A DNA stretch of 64,000 bases from Bog-756 sp963737625. Lineage in GTDB: Bacteria > Actinomycetota > Acidimicrobiia > Acidimicrobiales > RAAP-2. The stretch spans positions 186,001 through 250,000 of the forward strand of contig CAVTTK010000001.1 in the NCBI GenBank assembly GCA_963737625.1. Reading direction: 5' to 3'. The notes beneath the pieces are model-generated. The model did no database searches. It was not told the origin of the DNA and saw only the letters and a list, made by a program, of their open reading frames with translations. Both the position numbers and the translations under genes were made by a program. Shown one piece after another: positions 34,844-43,283 of the stretch; the first letter of the stretch is position 1, and every line of letters begins with the position of its first letter.

Positions 34844-36691
34844 GTGACCAGGGGGCACCGTCGCCGACCCGGAGTCCGCGACGTACGAAGACGAGGCCTG
34901 CTGGCGGCACTGGTGACGGCGGCATTCGTGCTGATCTGGGCCGGTCCGGCGGGGGCCCACGCCGCCGTGGTATCCAGTTCACCGGCCCAAGGCCAGCGCG
35001 TGGCCCACGCACCGGGCTCGGTCACCATCGTGTGGGATCAGCCAGTCAAGCCAGACAACGGCGGCGTCACCGTTCTCAACTCGAACGGCCAGGCGGTGGG
35101 GGAGGGGGGAACGGCCCATCCGGCACCCGACACCCTCCGGGTAACGCTCCCGCCGTCACTACCCAGCGGAGCGTACGTAGCCAACTACACCGTGACTTCG
35201 GTGGACGGTCACGTGGTCAGCGGAGGCATCGTATTCCTGGTCGGCAATGCCCGCCCCGGTTCGATCAGCTCGCTGACCCGCCCACCCACGTCGGCCGCCA
35301 CCTGGTATGACCGCGGCGGTCAGTTTCTTACCTATCTCGGCGTCATGACGGCCGGCGGCCTGGCTTTTTTCCTGGCCTTTCTGCTTCCCGAGGGAAGCGA
35401 ACGACGGCGGCTCGGTCGATGGTGCGCCGGAGCCGCCGGACTCGGCGTGCTGGGCATGGTGGTGACCGTGGCGGCCCAGGGCGATCTGGCCGGAGGGAGT
35501 CTCGGAGCCCTCTCCCATTGGACGGTTCTGAGCCAGGCGGCGGGCGGGAAGCTCGGTGCTCAGGGCGCGCTGCAGCTCATCGGTCTGGCCGGATGCCTGG
35601 TGTCGCTGCGTCTGCACCGGATCACCACTCGCCAGGCCACTGCGTTTTACGGGATGCTGCTCTCGGCCGGAGCCTTCGTCGTGTTCGGCCATGCCGTGGT
35701 CTCGCCAGAACGATGGCTCTCCACTCCGGCCGACATCGTCCACGTGGTCTTCGCCGCCCTGTGGCTCGGTGGCCTCATCGGCCTGGTCCAGGTGCTCCAC
35801 AGCCGGGTCCGCGCGGCGCGTCATCTGGGGGAGATGGCCGCTCCTTACCCTGAGCCTCCGGCAACGACGTTCCGGACACCGACGGCCGCGGCAGTGGGAG
35901 GAACCTCGACGGCGCTCCTCGAGCGGCCGGCACCTGCCACGTCGGTACCAGTGCCCCGAGATGAAGCCCCCAGCATTCTGGCCGAGACCATCACCTTGGT
36001 CGACCGATTCTCCACCATGGCTGGAATCTCCATTGCTCTCGTCCTGGTGGCCGGAACGGTCTTGGCCATTGCTGAAGTCGGCTCGGTGGCCAACCTCTTC
36101 GAGACCGGGTACGGCCAGACGCTCCTGGTGAAGATCGCCCTGGTCGGCCTCTTGATCGTGGTTGCCGGCTACAACCGGTTCCTGCTGGTGCCCTGGCTGT
36201 CGGCGAGGGAGTCTCGCCGGGAGTCGGGGGGACTGGCATTCGGATGGCACCGGCTGCTGGCCACGGTTCGCCTGGAGTCCGTCATCGCCGTGGTCATCCT
36301 GGCCGTGACGGCCGTGCTGGCCAATGGGGTGCCCTCCAACGGCGCCACCCCGCCATCACCTGTGCCGTTCATCCGCACGGTGCCGTTCGACGGAGGCCAC
36401 CTGACCTTCCGGATCACCCCGAACCAGGCATTGGTCAACAACATTACGGCGCAGTTCACCGGGACGGACGGCGTCCCGGCGGAGATGGCGGAGAGCGTGT
36501 CCCTCTACCTCAATCTGCCGTCTCAGAACGTAGGTCCGATCGAGACCGATATGAAGAAGGTGGGAGTCGGACGCTTCGTTCTGGTCAACAGTCCCAATCC
36601 GCCCATCGTCGGGACGTGGCAGATCACGCTGCAGATCCAGGTGTCCGAGTTCAGCCAACCCGATGTGAGCTTTGTGGACAAGGTGCAGTGA
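34844..36691 (+). CDS. ycnJ: CopC-CopD fusion copper protein (YcnJ-like)
   Basis: A 615-residue fusion. A signal peptide ends at AGPAGA, so the mature protein starts with His39 (HAAVVSSSPAQG), the N-terminal copper ligand of CopC. VTSVDGHVVSGG supplies the conserved Asp and second His. A CopD membrane domain with about eight helices follows (YDRGGQFLTYLGVM onward, with HAVVS and DIVHVVFAALWLGG). A periplasmic YtkA-like beta domain ends the protein (GGHLTFRITPNQA). This architecture matches YcnJ, a copper importer. GTG start, five bases after the upstream stop, so it is co-transcribed with the unknown membrane protein. Confidence 0.9.
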   Translation: MTRGHRRRPGVRDVRRRGLLAALVTAAFVLIWAGPAGAHAAVVSSSPAQGQRVAHAPGSVTIVWDQPVKPDNGGVTVLNSNGQAVGEGGTAHPAPDTLRVTLPPSLPSGAYVANYTVTSVDGHVVSGGIVFLVGNARPGSISSLTRPPTSAATWYDRGGQFLTYLGVMTAGGLAFFLAFLLPEGSERRRLGRWCAGAAGLGVLGMVVTVAAQGDLAGGSLGALSHWTVLSQAAGGKLGAQGALQLIGLAGCLVSLRLHRITTRQATAFYGMLLSAGAFVVFGHAVVSPERWLSTPADIVHVVFAALWLGGLIGLVQVLHSRVRAARHLGEMAAPYPEPPATTFRTPTAAAVGGTSTALLERPAPATSVPVPRDEAPSILAETITLVDRFSTMAGISIALVLVAGTVLAIAEVGSVANLFETGYGQTLLVKIALVGLLIVVAGYNRFLLVPWLSARESRRESGGLAFGWHRLLATVRLESVIAVVILAVTAVLANGVPSNGATPPSPVPFIRTVPFDGGHLTFRITPNQALVNNITAQFTGTDGVPAEMAESVSLYLNLPSQNVGPIETDMKKVGVGRFVLVNSPNPPIVGTWQITLQIQVSEFSQPDVSFVDKVQ

Positions 36692-36735
36692 CCGTTCATG
36701 TCAGCCCGCCGCCAGTAAGGAGAATCCACCCGGCC

Positions 36736-37470
36736 ATGCATCGCAAATTCGCCGTGTACCTACTCGGGGTGGTGGCTCTCGTCGGCCTGTGGGGCGGAGT
36801 GGCGACGGCGCACGTCACCGTGAGCCCGTCGTCCCTTCCGCAGGGTACCAGCGACGCCATTCTGACGTTCCGCGTGCCGAACGAGTCAACGACCGCCAGT
36901 GTGGTCGGCCTACGCATCCAGTTCCCGGTGTCCCATCCGATCGTCGTACTCAACCCGGAAGCCGGATCGGGGTGGGTGGTTGACGTCCACTCGACTGTCC
37001 TTTCCAAGCCCATCACCACCGACGACGGAACGTTCACCTCGACGGTGTCGGAGATCGACTGGAGCGGCGGGTCGATCCCCGTCGGCCAGTTCGGCGAGTT
37101 CAACGTGCTGGCCCAGGGACTTCCTACCGGTACGAATGCCCTCACCTTCAAGGCCGTCCAGCTCTACAGTGACGGCACCACGGTGAATTGGATTCAGGTC
37201 CCCACCAAGGCGGCACCGGACCCACAGCACCCGGCGCCGACCCTGGTGCTCACGGCGCCGGGCAAGGGCTCGTCAGGCTCGGCGGCTGGCGCCGCGACCT
37301 CGACGCCGGCCGCAACCACGTCGGCCGCCGGACAGAGCTCGGGCTTCGACAACGGGTTGGCCGTTGCCGCCCTCATCCTGGCGGGACTGGCGATCGCTGT
37401 CGCACTGCTGGCCGTGTGGCTCGGTCGGCCCCGTAGTGTGGGATCGGAGCCCGATCCGGGTCCTGATTGA
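36736..37470 (+). CDS. ycnI: YcnI-like DUF1775 copper-binding protein
   Basis: A 244-residue exported and C-terminally anchored protein. Signal cleavage after VATA leaves His26 as the N-terminal residue (HVTVSPSSLPQG), the single-histidine copper brace of DUF1775/YcnI. The conserved Trp is in AGSGWVVDV. A Pro/Ala/Ser-rich linker leads to one C-terminal membrane helix and a short basic cytoplasmic tail. YcnI is expected to act as a copper chaperone for YcnJ, which is the gene just upstream. Confidence 0.9.
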   Translation: MHRKFAVYLLGVVALVGLWGGVATAHVTVSPSSLPQGTSDAILTFRVPNESTTASVVGLRIQFPVSHPIVVLNPEAGSGWVVDVHSTVLSKPITTDDGTFTSTVSEIDWSGGSIPVGQFGEFNVLAQGLPTGTNALTFKAVQLYSDGTTVNWIQVPTKAAPDPQHPAPTLVLTAPGKGSSGSAAGAATSTPAATTSAAGQSSGFDNGLAVAALILAGLAIAVALLAVWLGRPRSVGSEPDPGPD

Positions 37471-37534
37471 GGCCCGCATCCGAGGCCGTCTTGGAACCGG
37501 TGTGTCCCGCCGTGGCGAGTCTGCTGCTCCTGGA

Positions 37535-37566
37535 TGCCCTGCCGGCACCGAATGGGGGCCAGGGCA
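37535..37566. terminator. Possible hairpin between convergent ycnI-like and ferritin-like genes
   Basis: TGCCCTG (37535-37541) and CAGGGCA (37560-37566) are perfect inverted arms with an 18-base loop in the gap between two convergent genes. It may stop transcription from both sides. The loop is long and no T-run is present. Confidence 0.35.
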
Positions 37567-37580
37567 GGCCGCTGATCCTC

Positions 37581-38168
37581 TCAGTGATTCTTCCGCTGTC
37601 GCTCGAGAAAGCGCAGGATGGTTGCATGCTTCTTGGTGTCGAGCAGCATGAGGTCCACGATCAGCACCCACAGCGTGGTGTCGGCGAATGGGCGGAGACT
37701 TCGTTTGATCCGTTGAAGGTCCTTGTAGTCGGCATCTTCTGATTGGCGGAGAAGTTTCGTCTGCTCCAGTAGCGCACCACTGATGTTCCCCGGCATCCTG
37801 GGAACCGTGGCCACTGGTGGCTTCGAAGTCACGCCCCAAGCCATGGCGTTGCTGAGCTCGGCCAGCAGTCGATGATGCCGATGTTCGTCCTCCAGTATCA
37901 GATTGATGAGATAGCGCACGCCTTCGTCCGGCGCTTCGGTGGACAACTCCTCGTACGTAGCCAGGAGAGCACCCTCTTCGGTGCCGTGTCGGACGATGAG
38001 CTCGACCAGTTCACGGGTGCCGACGCTGGCGCCTGTCTCTCTGAGGCCGGTGACCGCCCCCTCGAATGTTGCCGGGGCTGCGTCAGCCTCCTCCGGCGCC
38101 GCTTGCGGCCCCACGACCGTCGAGGCCGTGTCGTCTTTGGTTGTCTGCACGAGGTCAACTCCTGTCAT
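37581..38168 (-). CDS. Ferritin-like four-helix protein
   Basis: A 195-residue helical protein. Candidate metal ligands form a ferritin/rubrerythrin-like pattern: HGTEEGALLATYEELS, ILEDEHRHHRLLAEL and VDLMLLDTKKHATILRF, giving Glu, Glu-xx-His and Asp-xxx-His pairs. I cannot tell whether it binds two irons. The ATG at 38168 is preferred over an upstream TTG. A dormancy-type box lies 75-90 bp upstream (38243-38258), identical over 16 bases to the box ahead of the aldehyde dehydrogenase at 49.5 kb. Oxygen or iron stress is thus a likely context. Confidence 0.7.
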   Translation of the reverse strand: MTGVDLVQTTKDDTASTVVGPQAAPEEADAAPATFEGAVTGLRETGASVGTRELVELIVRHGTEEGALLATYEELSTEAPDEGVRYLINLILEDEHRHHRLLAELSNAMAWGVTSKPPVATVPRMPGNISGALLEQTKLLRQSEDADYKDLQRIKRSLRPFADTTLWVLIVDLMLLDTKKHATILRFLERQRKNH

Positions 38169-38242
38169 GATCGTCTCATCACGTCGGGTGTTCGCCGTGG
38201 GGGCGTCCCCTGTCAATGATGGCTAAGGGGAGACGTCCGCAG

Positions 38243-38258
38243 TAGGGCCGAAGGTCAC
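38243..38258 (-). promoter_or_regulatory. DosR-like box upstream of the ferritin-like gene
   Basis: On the minus strand this is GTGACCTTCGGCCCTA, identical to the box at 49434-49449 and in the same direction relative to its gene. It fits the local consensus G(G/T)GACYTTNGRCCCTA. It overlaps the last bases of the ABC ATPase gene. Confidence 0.6.
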
Positions 38259-38956
38259 ACTGTCGGACGTGACCGTGCGTCCTCTCCGACGATGAGACCG
38301 TCACGCATGTCGATGATGCGATGTGCGCGATCGGCCACTCGTTTGTCGTGCGTGACCAGGATGATCGTCATCCCGGAGGCTCCCAGCTCGGTCAACAGGT
38401 TGAGGAAGCGTTCCGTCGCCTCAGAGTCGAGGCTGCCGGTCGGTTCGTCAGCCAGCAGGATGGTGGGACGATTGGCCAGAGCCCGGGCGATGGCCACCCG
38501 CTGTCGCTCTCCCCCCGAGAGCTCGGTGGGGAGGCGGTGTTCACATCCGCCCAGGTCCACGGCCTCGAGGAGCTCACCGGCTCGGGCCTTGCGTTGTCGG
38601 GTGGACATCCGAGTTCCGAACATGGGGAGCTCGACGTTGGCGAGGGCGGAGAGTCGGGGCAAGAGATTGTGGAACTGGAAGATGAGGCCGACCTCGGTTC
38701 TCCGGTACCCGCTCAAGTCGCGAACCAGAGTGAGGTCGTGTCCCCCCACCGCCACGGCGCCGGAGGTAGGCGAATCGATAGCAGCCAGGAGGTGGAGAAG
38801 CGTTGACTTCCCGCAGCCGGAAGGGCCAGTGATGGCCACCATCTCCCCGAACTCCACCGTCAGGTCGATGCCCCGAAGTGCATAGACCTGCCCTGGATAT
38901 TCGCGGGTGACGTCTCGCACAGCCACTGCAGGCTGGGACCGGTCAACTTCACTCAT
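38255..38956 (-). CDS. MacB/LolD-type ABC transporter ATP-binding protein
   Basis: A 233-residue ATPase. Walker A is GPSGCGKST, the signature is LSGGERQRVAIARAL, Walker B is ILLADEPTGSLDS, and the H-loop is in LVTHDKR. It is the typical partner of FtsX/MacB-type permeases, and its start overlaps the stop of such a permease by 8 bp. The pair probably extracts or moves a lipid, lipoprotein or peptide by a mechanotransmission mechanism. It belongs to a minus-strand operon whose upstream region carries a DosR-like box at 40211-40226. Confidence 0.9.
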   Translation of the reverse strand: MSEVDRSQPAVAVRDVTREYPGQVYALRGIDLTVEFGEMVAITGPSGCGKSTLLHLLAAIDSPTSGAVAVGGHDLTLVRDLSGYRRTEVGLIFQFHNLLPRLSALANVELPMFGTRMSTRQRKARAGELLEAVDLGGCEHRLPTELSGGERQRVAIARALANRPTILLADEPTGSLDSEATERFLNLLTELGASGMTIILVTHDKRVADRAHRIIDMRDGLIVGEDARSRPTV

Positions 38957-40067
38957 AGCTGAGGGCTTTCAACGGCGTGAGCAACGCGGCCCGGGTCGTC
39001 GGGTAGACGCCTCCGATGAGTGTCATCACCAGTGCGATGAAGAGCGCTCTCCAGAAGGCACCTTCGGTGAAGTCGGGATGAAGGATCCCGCGCAGCGAGG
39101 GAAGGCGGGACAGGCCTGCGGCAACGACGAACGACAGAGCCACCCCCAGCATGGCTCCTAGTACGGCCACAATCAGACTCTCGCTCAACAAGAGGCTGAC
39201 TGTCCGACGGCGTGTCCATCCGATAGCGCGCAGGAGCCCGAATTCACGTGTTCGTTCGAAAAGTGATAGCAGCATGGTGTTGCCGACGATTACCGCTCCG
39301 ATGAGGATGGCCAGGACCGTGCTTCCATTGACCGCCGCCCGCAGATAGACCAGATTCTGATCGGCCCTTCCGAATTGGGACGCCGTCCGGATAGTCGTCA
39401 GCTCTGGCATCGAGTAGTCGACGCGGCCGGCGACGGATGCGGGCTTGGACCCACGGTCCACCTTGACGAACGCCAGTGTCACAATCCCCGGAACTCGGTT
39501 GTATCCCTGGATGGTGGGCAACGGAAACATGGCTCCGGCGTCACCGAAGGAGTTCCCGGTGGAGTAGACGCCCACCACCGTGTTGGTCGTCCCATTGGCG
39601 ACCAAGGAATCGCCGACGCCCAGTCCGAGATTGGCCGCCGCTCGCCATCCGAGCATCACTTCATGGGCCGCGACCGGAGTGTATGCCCGACCTCGCAGGA
39701 CCTTGACCCCGAACCCGGCGAGATCACCGGGGTTGATGCCTATCTCAATGAACACCGGATTGTCGGCATTGAGGCGTTCAGTTTCGACGAGTACGCCAAC
39801 CACACCGGCCACACCGGGAAAGCTGCTCAGCCGAGCCAACTCCTGGCGGTCTATGGTGCTGGCCAGTGTGTCCGATGTCCCCTTCTGGACCACGGTGAAG
39901 TCGGCCTTGCCCACCGAGATGATCGCCGCTGCGGACTGCTCGAGTCCGCTGCTGGTCACATCGAGCGTGACGACGGCCATCACCGCGACGGCGACAGCGA
40001 GCGCCAAGCCCAGCGAACGGGCCTTCTTCGTCCAGAGGTTGTGGAGGATCAGACCGAAGAACGTCAC
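38949..40067 (-). CDS. MacB/FtsX-type ABC transporter permease
   Basis: A 372-residue permease with one N-terminal membrane helix (LGLALAVAVAVMAVVTL), a large periplasmic domain, and three C-terminal helices, including GNTMLLSLFERTREFGLLRAIGWTRRR in the FtsX domain. This is the layout of MacB-like, non-classical exporters. GTG start at 40067. It is followed directly by its ATPase. A DosR-like box lies 145-160 bp upstream. Confidence 0.9.
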   Translation of the reverse strand: MTFFGLILHNLWTKKARSLGLALAVAVAVMAVVTLDVTSSGLEQSAAAIISVGKADFTVVQKGTSDTLASTIDRQELARLSSFPGVAGVVGVLVETERLNADNPVFIEIGINPGDLAGFGVKVLRGRAYTPVAAHEVMLGWRAAANLGLGVGDSLVANGTTNTVVGVYSTGNSFGDAGAMFPLPTIQGYNRVPGIVTLAFVKVDRGSKPASVAGRVDYSMPELTTIRTASQFGRADQNLVYLRAAVNGSTVLAILIGAVIVGNTMLLSLFERTREFGLLRAIGWTRRRTVSLLLSESLIVAVLGAMLGVALSFVVAAGLSRLPSLRGILHPDFTEGAFWRALFIALVMTLIGGVYPTTRAALLTPLKALSYE

Positions 40068-40210
40068 TGGTTCCGGTGCGACCTGAACTGGCGAGGGGCG
40101 ACGGTGACCATGTTGGGAATCGAGCCCATTGATGAACGTCCCTGTCTCTGCTCTGAGGTGTCGTGGCTCGTACTGTCCTAGGCATCTTCCTACTGTCCGG
40201 GGGTCAGCTC

Positions 40211-40226
40211 TAGGGTCTAAGGGCCC
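40211..40226 (-). promoter_or_regulatory. DosR-like box upstream of the MacB-type ABC operon
   Basis: On the minus strand the sequence is GGGCCCTTAGACCCTA, followed upstream by a TTC. It matches the local consensus at most positions and the known DosR motif TTSGGGACTWWAGTCCCSAA in its outer parts (TTCGGG). It is farther from the start codon than the other boxes. Confidence 0.5.
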
Positions 40227-40337
40227 GAATCATGGCGGCGCCGCGATCGACGGCGGTGGTCCACACGACCCGGCGGAGCGAGTGGGATCATCCGGCTCGG
40301 ACAGCGTTGCTGGCTGGTGGTGACTACTCAGTCGGAT

Positions 40338-40784
40338 TCAGGCTTGGGACTGGTAGGCCGCGCCCCGGTACATCTGTCCGCTCATGGTGTCGGAAGGGAG
40401 TCGTAGCAGCCGGGATTCAATGCCGACGCTGGACCAATCGTCCGAGGTCTGAGTCCCGCCGCGACCGATGCCGACGTCGCTGTCTGCCATCGGTGAGGCG
40501 ATGCCCTGGACCAGGACACTCCACCAACCTCGCTCGGCGGAGTCGTAGGCATCGACCTGAAATGCAACCACTGCGGAGGCCGCAGCGCTGTCGAGCTTCG
40601 TGCCCAGGGTTGTGCGAAAGTGGACTGCTTCGTCGGCCAAGGTGTAGTGGACGGGGAGGATGACAGGCAGCGCGTCGATGCTGACGCCGATGCGCCCCAA
40701 TCGCGTCGAGGAAAGTCGCGCCAGACACTGTTGGCGGGAGAGGACACTCATCTCCGCATCGCGCTCAGGTCCCATCGGACTCAC
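40338..40784 (-). CDS. Pyridoxamine-5'-phosphate-oxidase-fold protein
   Basis: A 148-residue flavin-reductase-like split-barrel protein: LSRQQCLARLSSTRLGRIGV at the N-terminus, ALPVILPVHYTLADEAVHFR and GWWSVLVQGIA are typical of the PPOX group related to nitroimidazole-resistance and F420- or FMN-binding proteins. Such genes are frequent in dormancy regulons. A strong DosR-like box ends about 26 bp before the start codon (40810-40825), a spacing suited to direct activation. The start may be GTG 40784 or ATG 40775. Confidence 0.82.
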   Translation of the reverse strand: MSPMGPERDAEMSVLSRQQCLARLSSTRLGRIGVSIDALPVILPVHYTLADEAVHFRTTLGTKLDSAAASAVVAFQVDAYDSAERGWWSVLVQGIASPMADSDVGIGRGGTQTSDDWSSVGIESRLLRLPSDTMSGQMYRGAAYQSQA

Positions 40785-40809
40785 ACTGAATGATCGGCCT
40801 GCGAAACAT

Positions 40810-40825
40810 TAGGGTCAAAAGTCCC
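40810..40825 (-). promoter_or_regulatory. DosR-like box upstream of the PPOX-fold gene
   Basis: The minus strand reads GGGACTTTTGACCCTA, the best match in the window to GGGACTTTNGTCCC, the core of the mycobacterial DosR box. It is near-palindromic (AGGGAC and GACCCT flanking TTTT). It lies 26-41 bp before the start codon. Confidence 0.7.
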
Positions 40826-40948
40826 TAGACCGAGAAGTCAACGGCAAAACCGCCCACTTCTGCTGTGGGGCCCAGTTGCCAACCGCATCGGGCAGGCCGA
40901 CCGCGTCAGACCACCTGGGGAAGGTTCGGGCCGCAGGAGCGCAGTCTG

Positions 40949-41893
40949 CTAGCCCACAGCGTGATGAGGTCCGCGCATGATCAGGACCGGGCAGTGAGCA
41001 CGGGTTGCACAGTAGTCAGAGACCGAGCCGAGCAGCATGCCTGAAAGCTCGCCGTGCCCACGACAGCCGACGACGAGCAGGTCAGCACCCTTGGACGCCA
41101 CGACCAGCCGGTCCGCAGCCTGGCCGTCGATAGTCACCGCGGAGGTCTCGACCTCAGGGTGGGTGGCCCGCACGGTTTCGACTGCCTTGTTGAGTAACGT
41201 CTCGGCGCCGTGTCGCGGATCGAAATCGGAAGGGACTACAGCCCAGCCGGCCCCGGTCAGCCATTCCCAGCAGTGGAGAAGTTCGAGCGTGGAGCCGGTG
41301 GATTCCGCCTCTTCGGCAGCCCAGAGCAGTCCGGCATTCGAGGAGGGTGATCCGTCTACGCCCACCACGATCCGACGTCCCTCCGACTCGGGGCGTTCCG
41401 GCTGGGGGATGTCGCCGGCCGGTGGTGCATCCGTTGCCCCGGAGCCGCCCTGGGCCGGGGGCCGAATGACCACGACGGGACACGCTGACCGGTGGATGCA
41501 GTGACGACTTACGGATCCCAGCAACAGACCGGCGAATCCGCCGCGGCCTCGACATCCGACGACGAGAAGGTCGGCTGACGTGCTCTCCTCCAGGAGTACG
41601 GGAGCGGGCAGGTCGCGGTGACCCCGATGCTCGACGGTGATGCCTGCGGCAGACTCCTCGGCTACCCGCACAGCCTGACCCGCCACCTTGTCCATGTAGT
41701 CCCTGCACTCTTCATCGGTGGTGAAGATGTAGTCGGGGCCGAACGCACTGACGATTCTCAGGGTGAGATCCCTCCGGGCGGCTTCGATGGCCGCCCAACG
41801 GACGGCAAGGCTGGACTCTTCCGAGCCGTCGAATCCCACGGCAATCCGGCCACGTCTCTCGGGTGCCAAACGGGAAGTGGTGAGTGACATCAA
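40949..41893 (-). CDS. Tandem universal stress protein (two Usp domains)
   Basis: A 314-residue protein with two Usp domains. Domain 1 has IAVGFDGSEESSLAVRWA and DLLVVGCRGRGGFAGLLLGS; domain 2 has RIVVGVDGSPSSNAGLLWA and DLLVVGCRGHGELSGMLLGS. Both show the ATP-binding G-2x-G-9x-G-(S/T) pattern, as in the tandem Usp proteins of the DosR regulon (such as Rv1996 and Rv2005c types). A DosR-like box lies 63-78 bp upstream. It is paralogous to the Usp at 44.5 kb. Confidence 0.92.
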   Translation of the reverse strand: MMSLTTSRLAPERRGRIAVGFDGSEESSLAVRWAAIEAARRDLTLRIVSAFGPDYIFTTDEECRDYMDKVAGQAVRVAEESAAGITVEHRGHRDLPAPVLLEESTSADLLVVGCRGRGGFAGLLLGSVSRHCIHRSACPVVVIRPPAQGGSGATDAPPAGDIPQPERPESEGRRIVVGVDGSPSSNAGLLWAAEEAESTGSTLELLHCWEWLTGAGWAVVPSDFDPRHGAETLLNKAVETVRATHPEVETSAVTIDGQAADRLVVASKGADLLVVGCRGHGELSGMLLGSVSDYCATRAHCPVLIMRGPHHAVG

Positions 41894-41955
41894 GGATCCT
41901 TTCCAGCGGAGTAGGCCGCCTACTTCGCACGGTAAGGATCACCACGGGTTATCGG

Positions 41956-41971
41956 TAGGGGCCAAAGTCCT
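41956..41971 (-). promoter_or_regulatory. DosR-like box upstream of the first Usp gene
   Basis: On the minus strand it reads AGGACTTTGGCCCCTA, close to GGGACTTTNGTCCC, at 63-78 bp before the start codon. This is the usual range for class II activation by DosR. Confidence 0.65.
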
Positions 41972-42036
41972 TTTGACGAGCGGGGCCCTTCGGGACGGGG
42001 CTAGGACCGGGACCAGCGTGCGGTCGCCGGGAGTGA

Positions 42037-43170
42037 CTACTCGGTGACGGGCACCCGCCAGGAGAGCTGGGCACCGCCGCTGTCGGAGCTCCCGATCGTG
42101 AACTCTCCGTGGAGCTTTTCGGCTCGGCGGCGGAGATTACCCAAGCCGAGGCCACCGACCCGATCGGTCCGAGACAAGCCACGACCGTTGTCGATGACCA
42201 ACAGCCGACAATGGCCGCTCGAGAGGTCGATGGCCACAGAGGCGGCCGACGCGGCGGCGTGGCGGCCGATGTTGGTGACAGCCTCCCGGATCACAGCCAG
42301 GAGGTTCTCACGGATGGCGTCAGAGAGGGCGGTGTCGATCGGGCCGTCGAATGACGCCTGGATGTCGAATCCTACGACGGGTCTGAGCTCCTGCAGGAGG
42401 GAGAGAACCTGATCTCTGGTGCCCCGGCTCATCCCGTCCGATCCCAGCTCGAAGATGCTGGTGCGGACCTGGCGAATGGTGTCGTCCACATCGGCGATGG
42501 TCTTGGTCAACCGCTCTCGACTGAGGTCGGCAGTGGGATTGGACACCATGCTCTGGAGGGACAGTCCGACGGCGAACAATCGTTGGATCACGGTGTCGTG
42601 GAGGTCACGGGCCATACGGTCCCGTTCTTCGTAGATGGCAACCTGTTGGACCCGGGAGTGAAGACGAGCATTGTCGATGGCAATTCCCGCCGCCACGGCC
42701 AGAGCGCCGATGAGGGCCTCGTCATCGCTGGTGAACTCTGAACAGCCGATCTTGTCAGTGAGGTAGAGATTGCCGTAGACCTCATCCCGAACGGTGATGG
42801 GGACACCGAGGAATGACGTCATCGGCGGGTGGCCGGGAGGGAATCCGAAGCTCGACTCGAGGGTGTGCAGTTGTGCCGAGCGCATAGGCCTGGGGTCGGT
42901 GATGAGTTGCCCCAATACACCCCTTCCGGTCGGCCTGGCCCCGATTCTCGCCTCTTCCTCCGCCTCCATTCCCACCGTCACGAACTCGGACAGCGCTGTG
43001 CCGTTCGCATCGATGACTCCGAGCGCTCCGTAGCGAGCGTCGGTCATTGACCGGGCTTCGCTGACGATATGACGAAGGAGCGTCGGCAGATCGAGATCGG
43101 CCTCGAGGAGCAGGGTCGCCTCGAGCACTCGGCGCAGTTTGGCGGGATCCTCTATCGAACGGTAGGGCAC
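42037..43170 (-). CDS. DevS/DosS-like sensor histidine kinase with a single GAF domain
   Basis: A 377-residue cytoplasmic kinase. One GAF domain spans about residues 20-172. HisKA_3 follows with ERDRMARDLHDTVIQRLF (phospho-His191), then a HATPase with NGRGLSR and GGLGLGNLRRRAEKL. The GAF carries FGFPPGHPPMTSFLGVPI, very like the DevS/DosT GAF-A segment in which the heme-ligating His lies; here it is His114. DevS and DosT have two GAFs and are about 570 residues, so this is a shortened version lacking GAF-B. It is divergent from the DevR-like gene, its probable partner. Heme binding is inferred. Confidence 0.88.
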   Translation of the reverse strand: MPYRSIEDPAKLRRVLEATLLLEADLDLPTLLRHIVSEARSMTDARYGALGVIDANGTALSEFVTVGMEAEEEARIGARPTGRGVLGQLITDPRPMRSAQLHTLESSFGFPPGHPPMTSFLGVPITVRDEVYGNLYLTDKIGCSEFTSDDEALIGALAVAAGIAIDNARLHSRVQQVAIYEERDRMARDLHDTVIQRLFAVGLSLQSMVSNPTADLSRERLTKTIADVDDTIRQVRTSIFELGSDGMSRGTRDQVLSLLQELRPVVGFDIQASFDGPIDTALSDAIRENLLAVIREAVTNIGRHAAASAASVAIDLSSGHCRLLVIDNGRGLSRTDRVGGLGLGNLRRRAEKLHGEFTIGSSDSGGAQLSWRVPVTE

Positions 43171-43283
43171 GATGCCTCCACTGACCGGAAGAAGCTACGA
43201 TGGTCCGGGCGGACATAGCACAAGTTAGCGCACCTGACCAGCGCTCCGACCAGATGTAGCCGCACTGTTTCAAGGGAGCGCCG

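Noticed and set aside
33526..36250. Minus-strand frames of 500 and 363 residues
   Set aside because: Antisense to the copper locus; the plus strand has signal peptides, CopC ligands and membrane helices.
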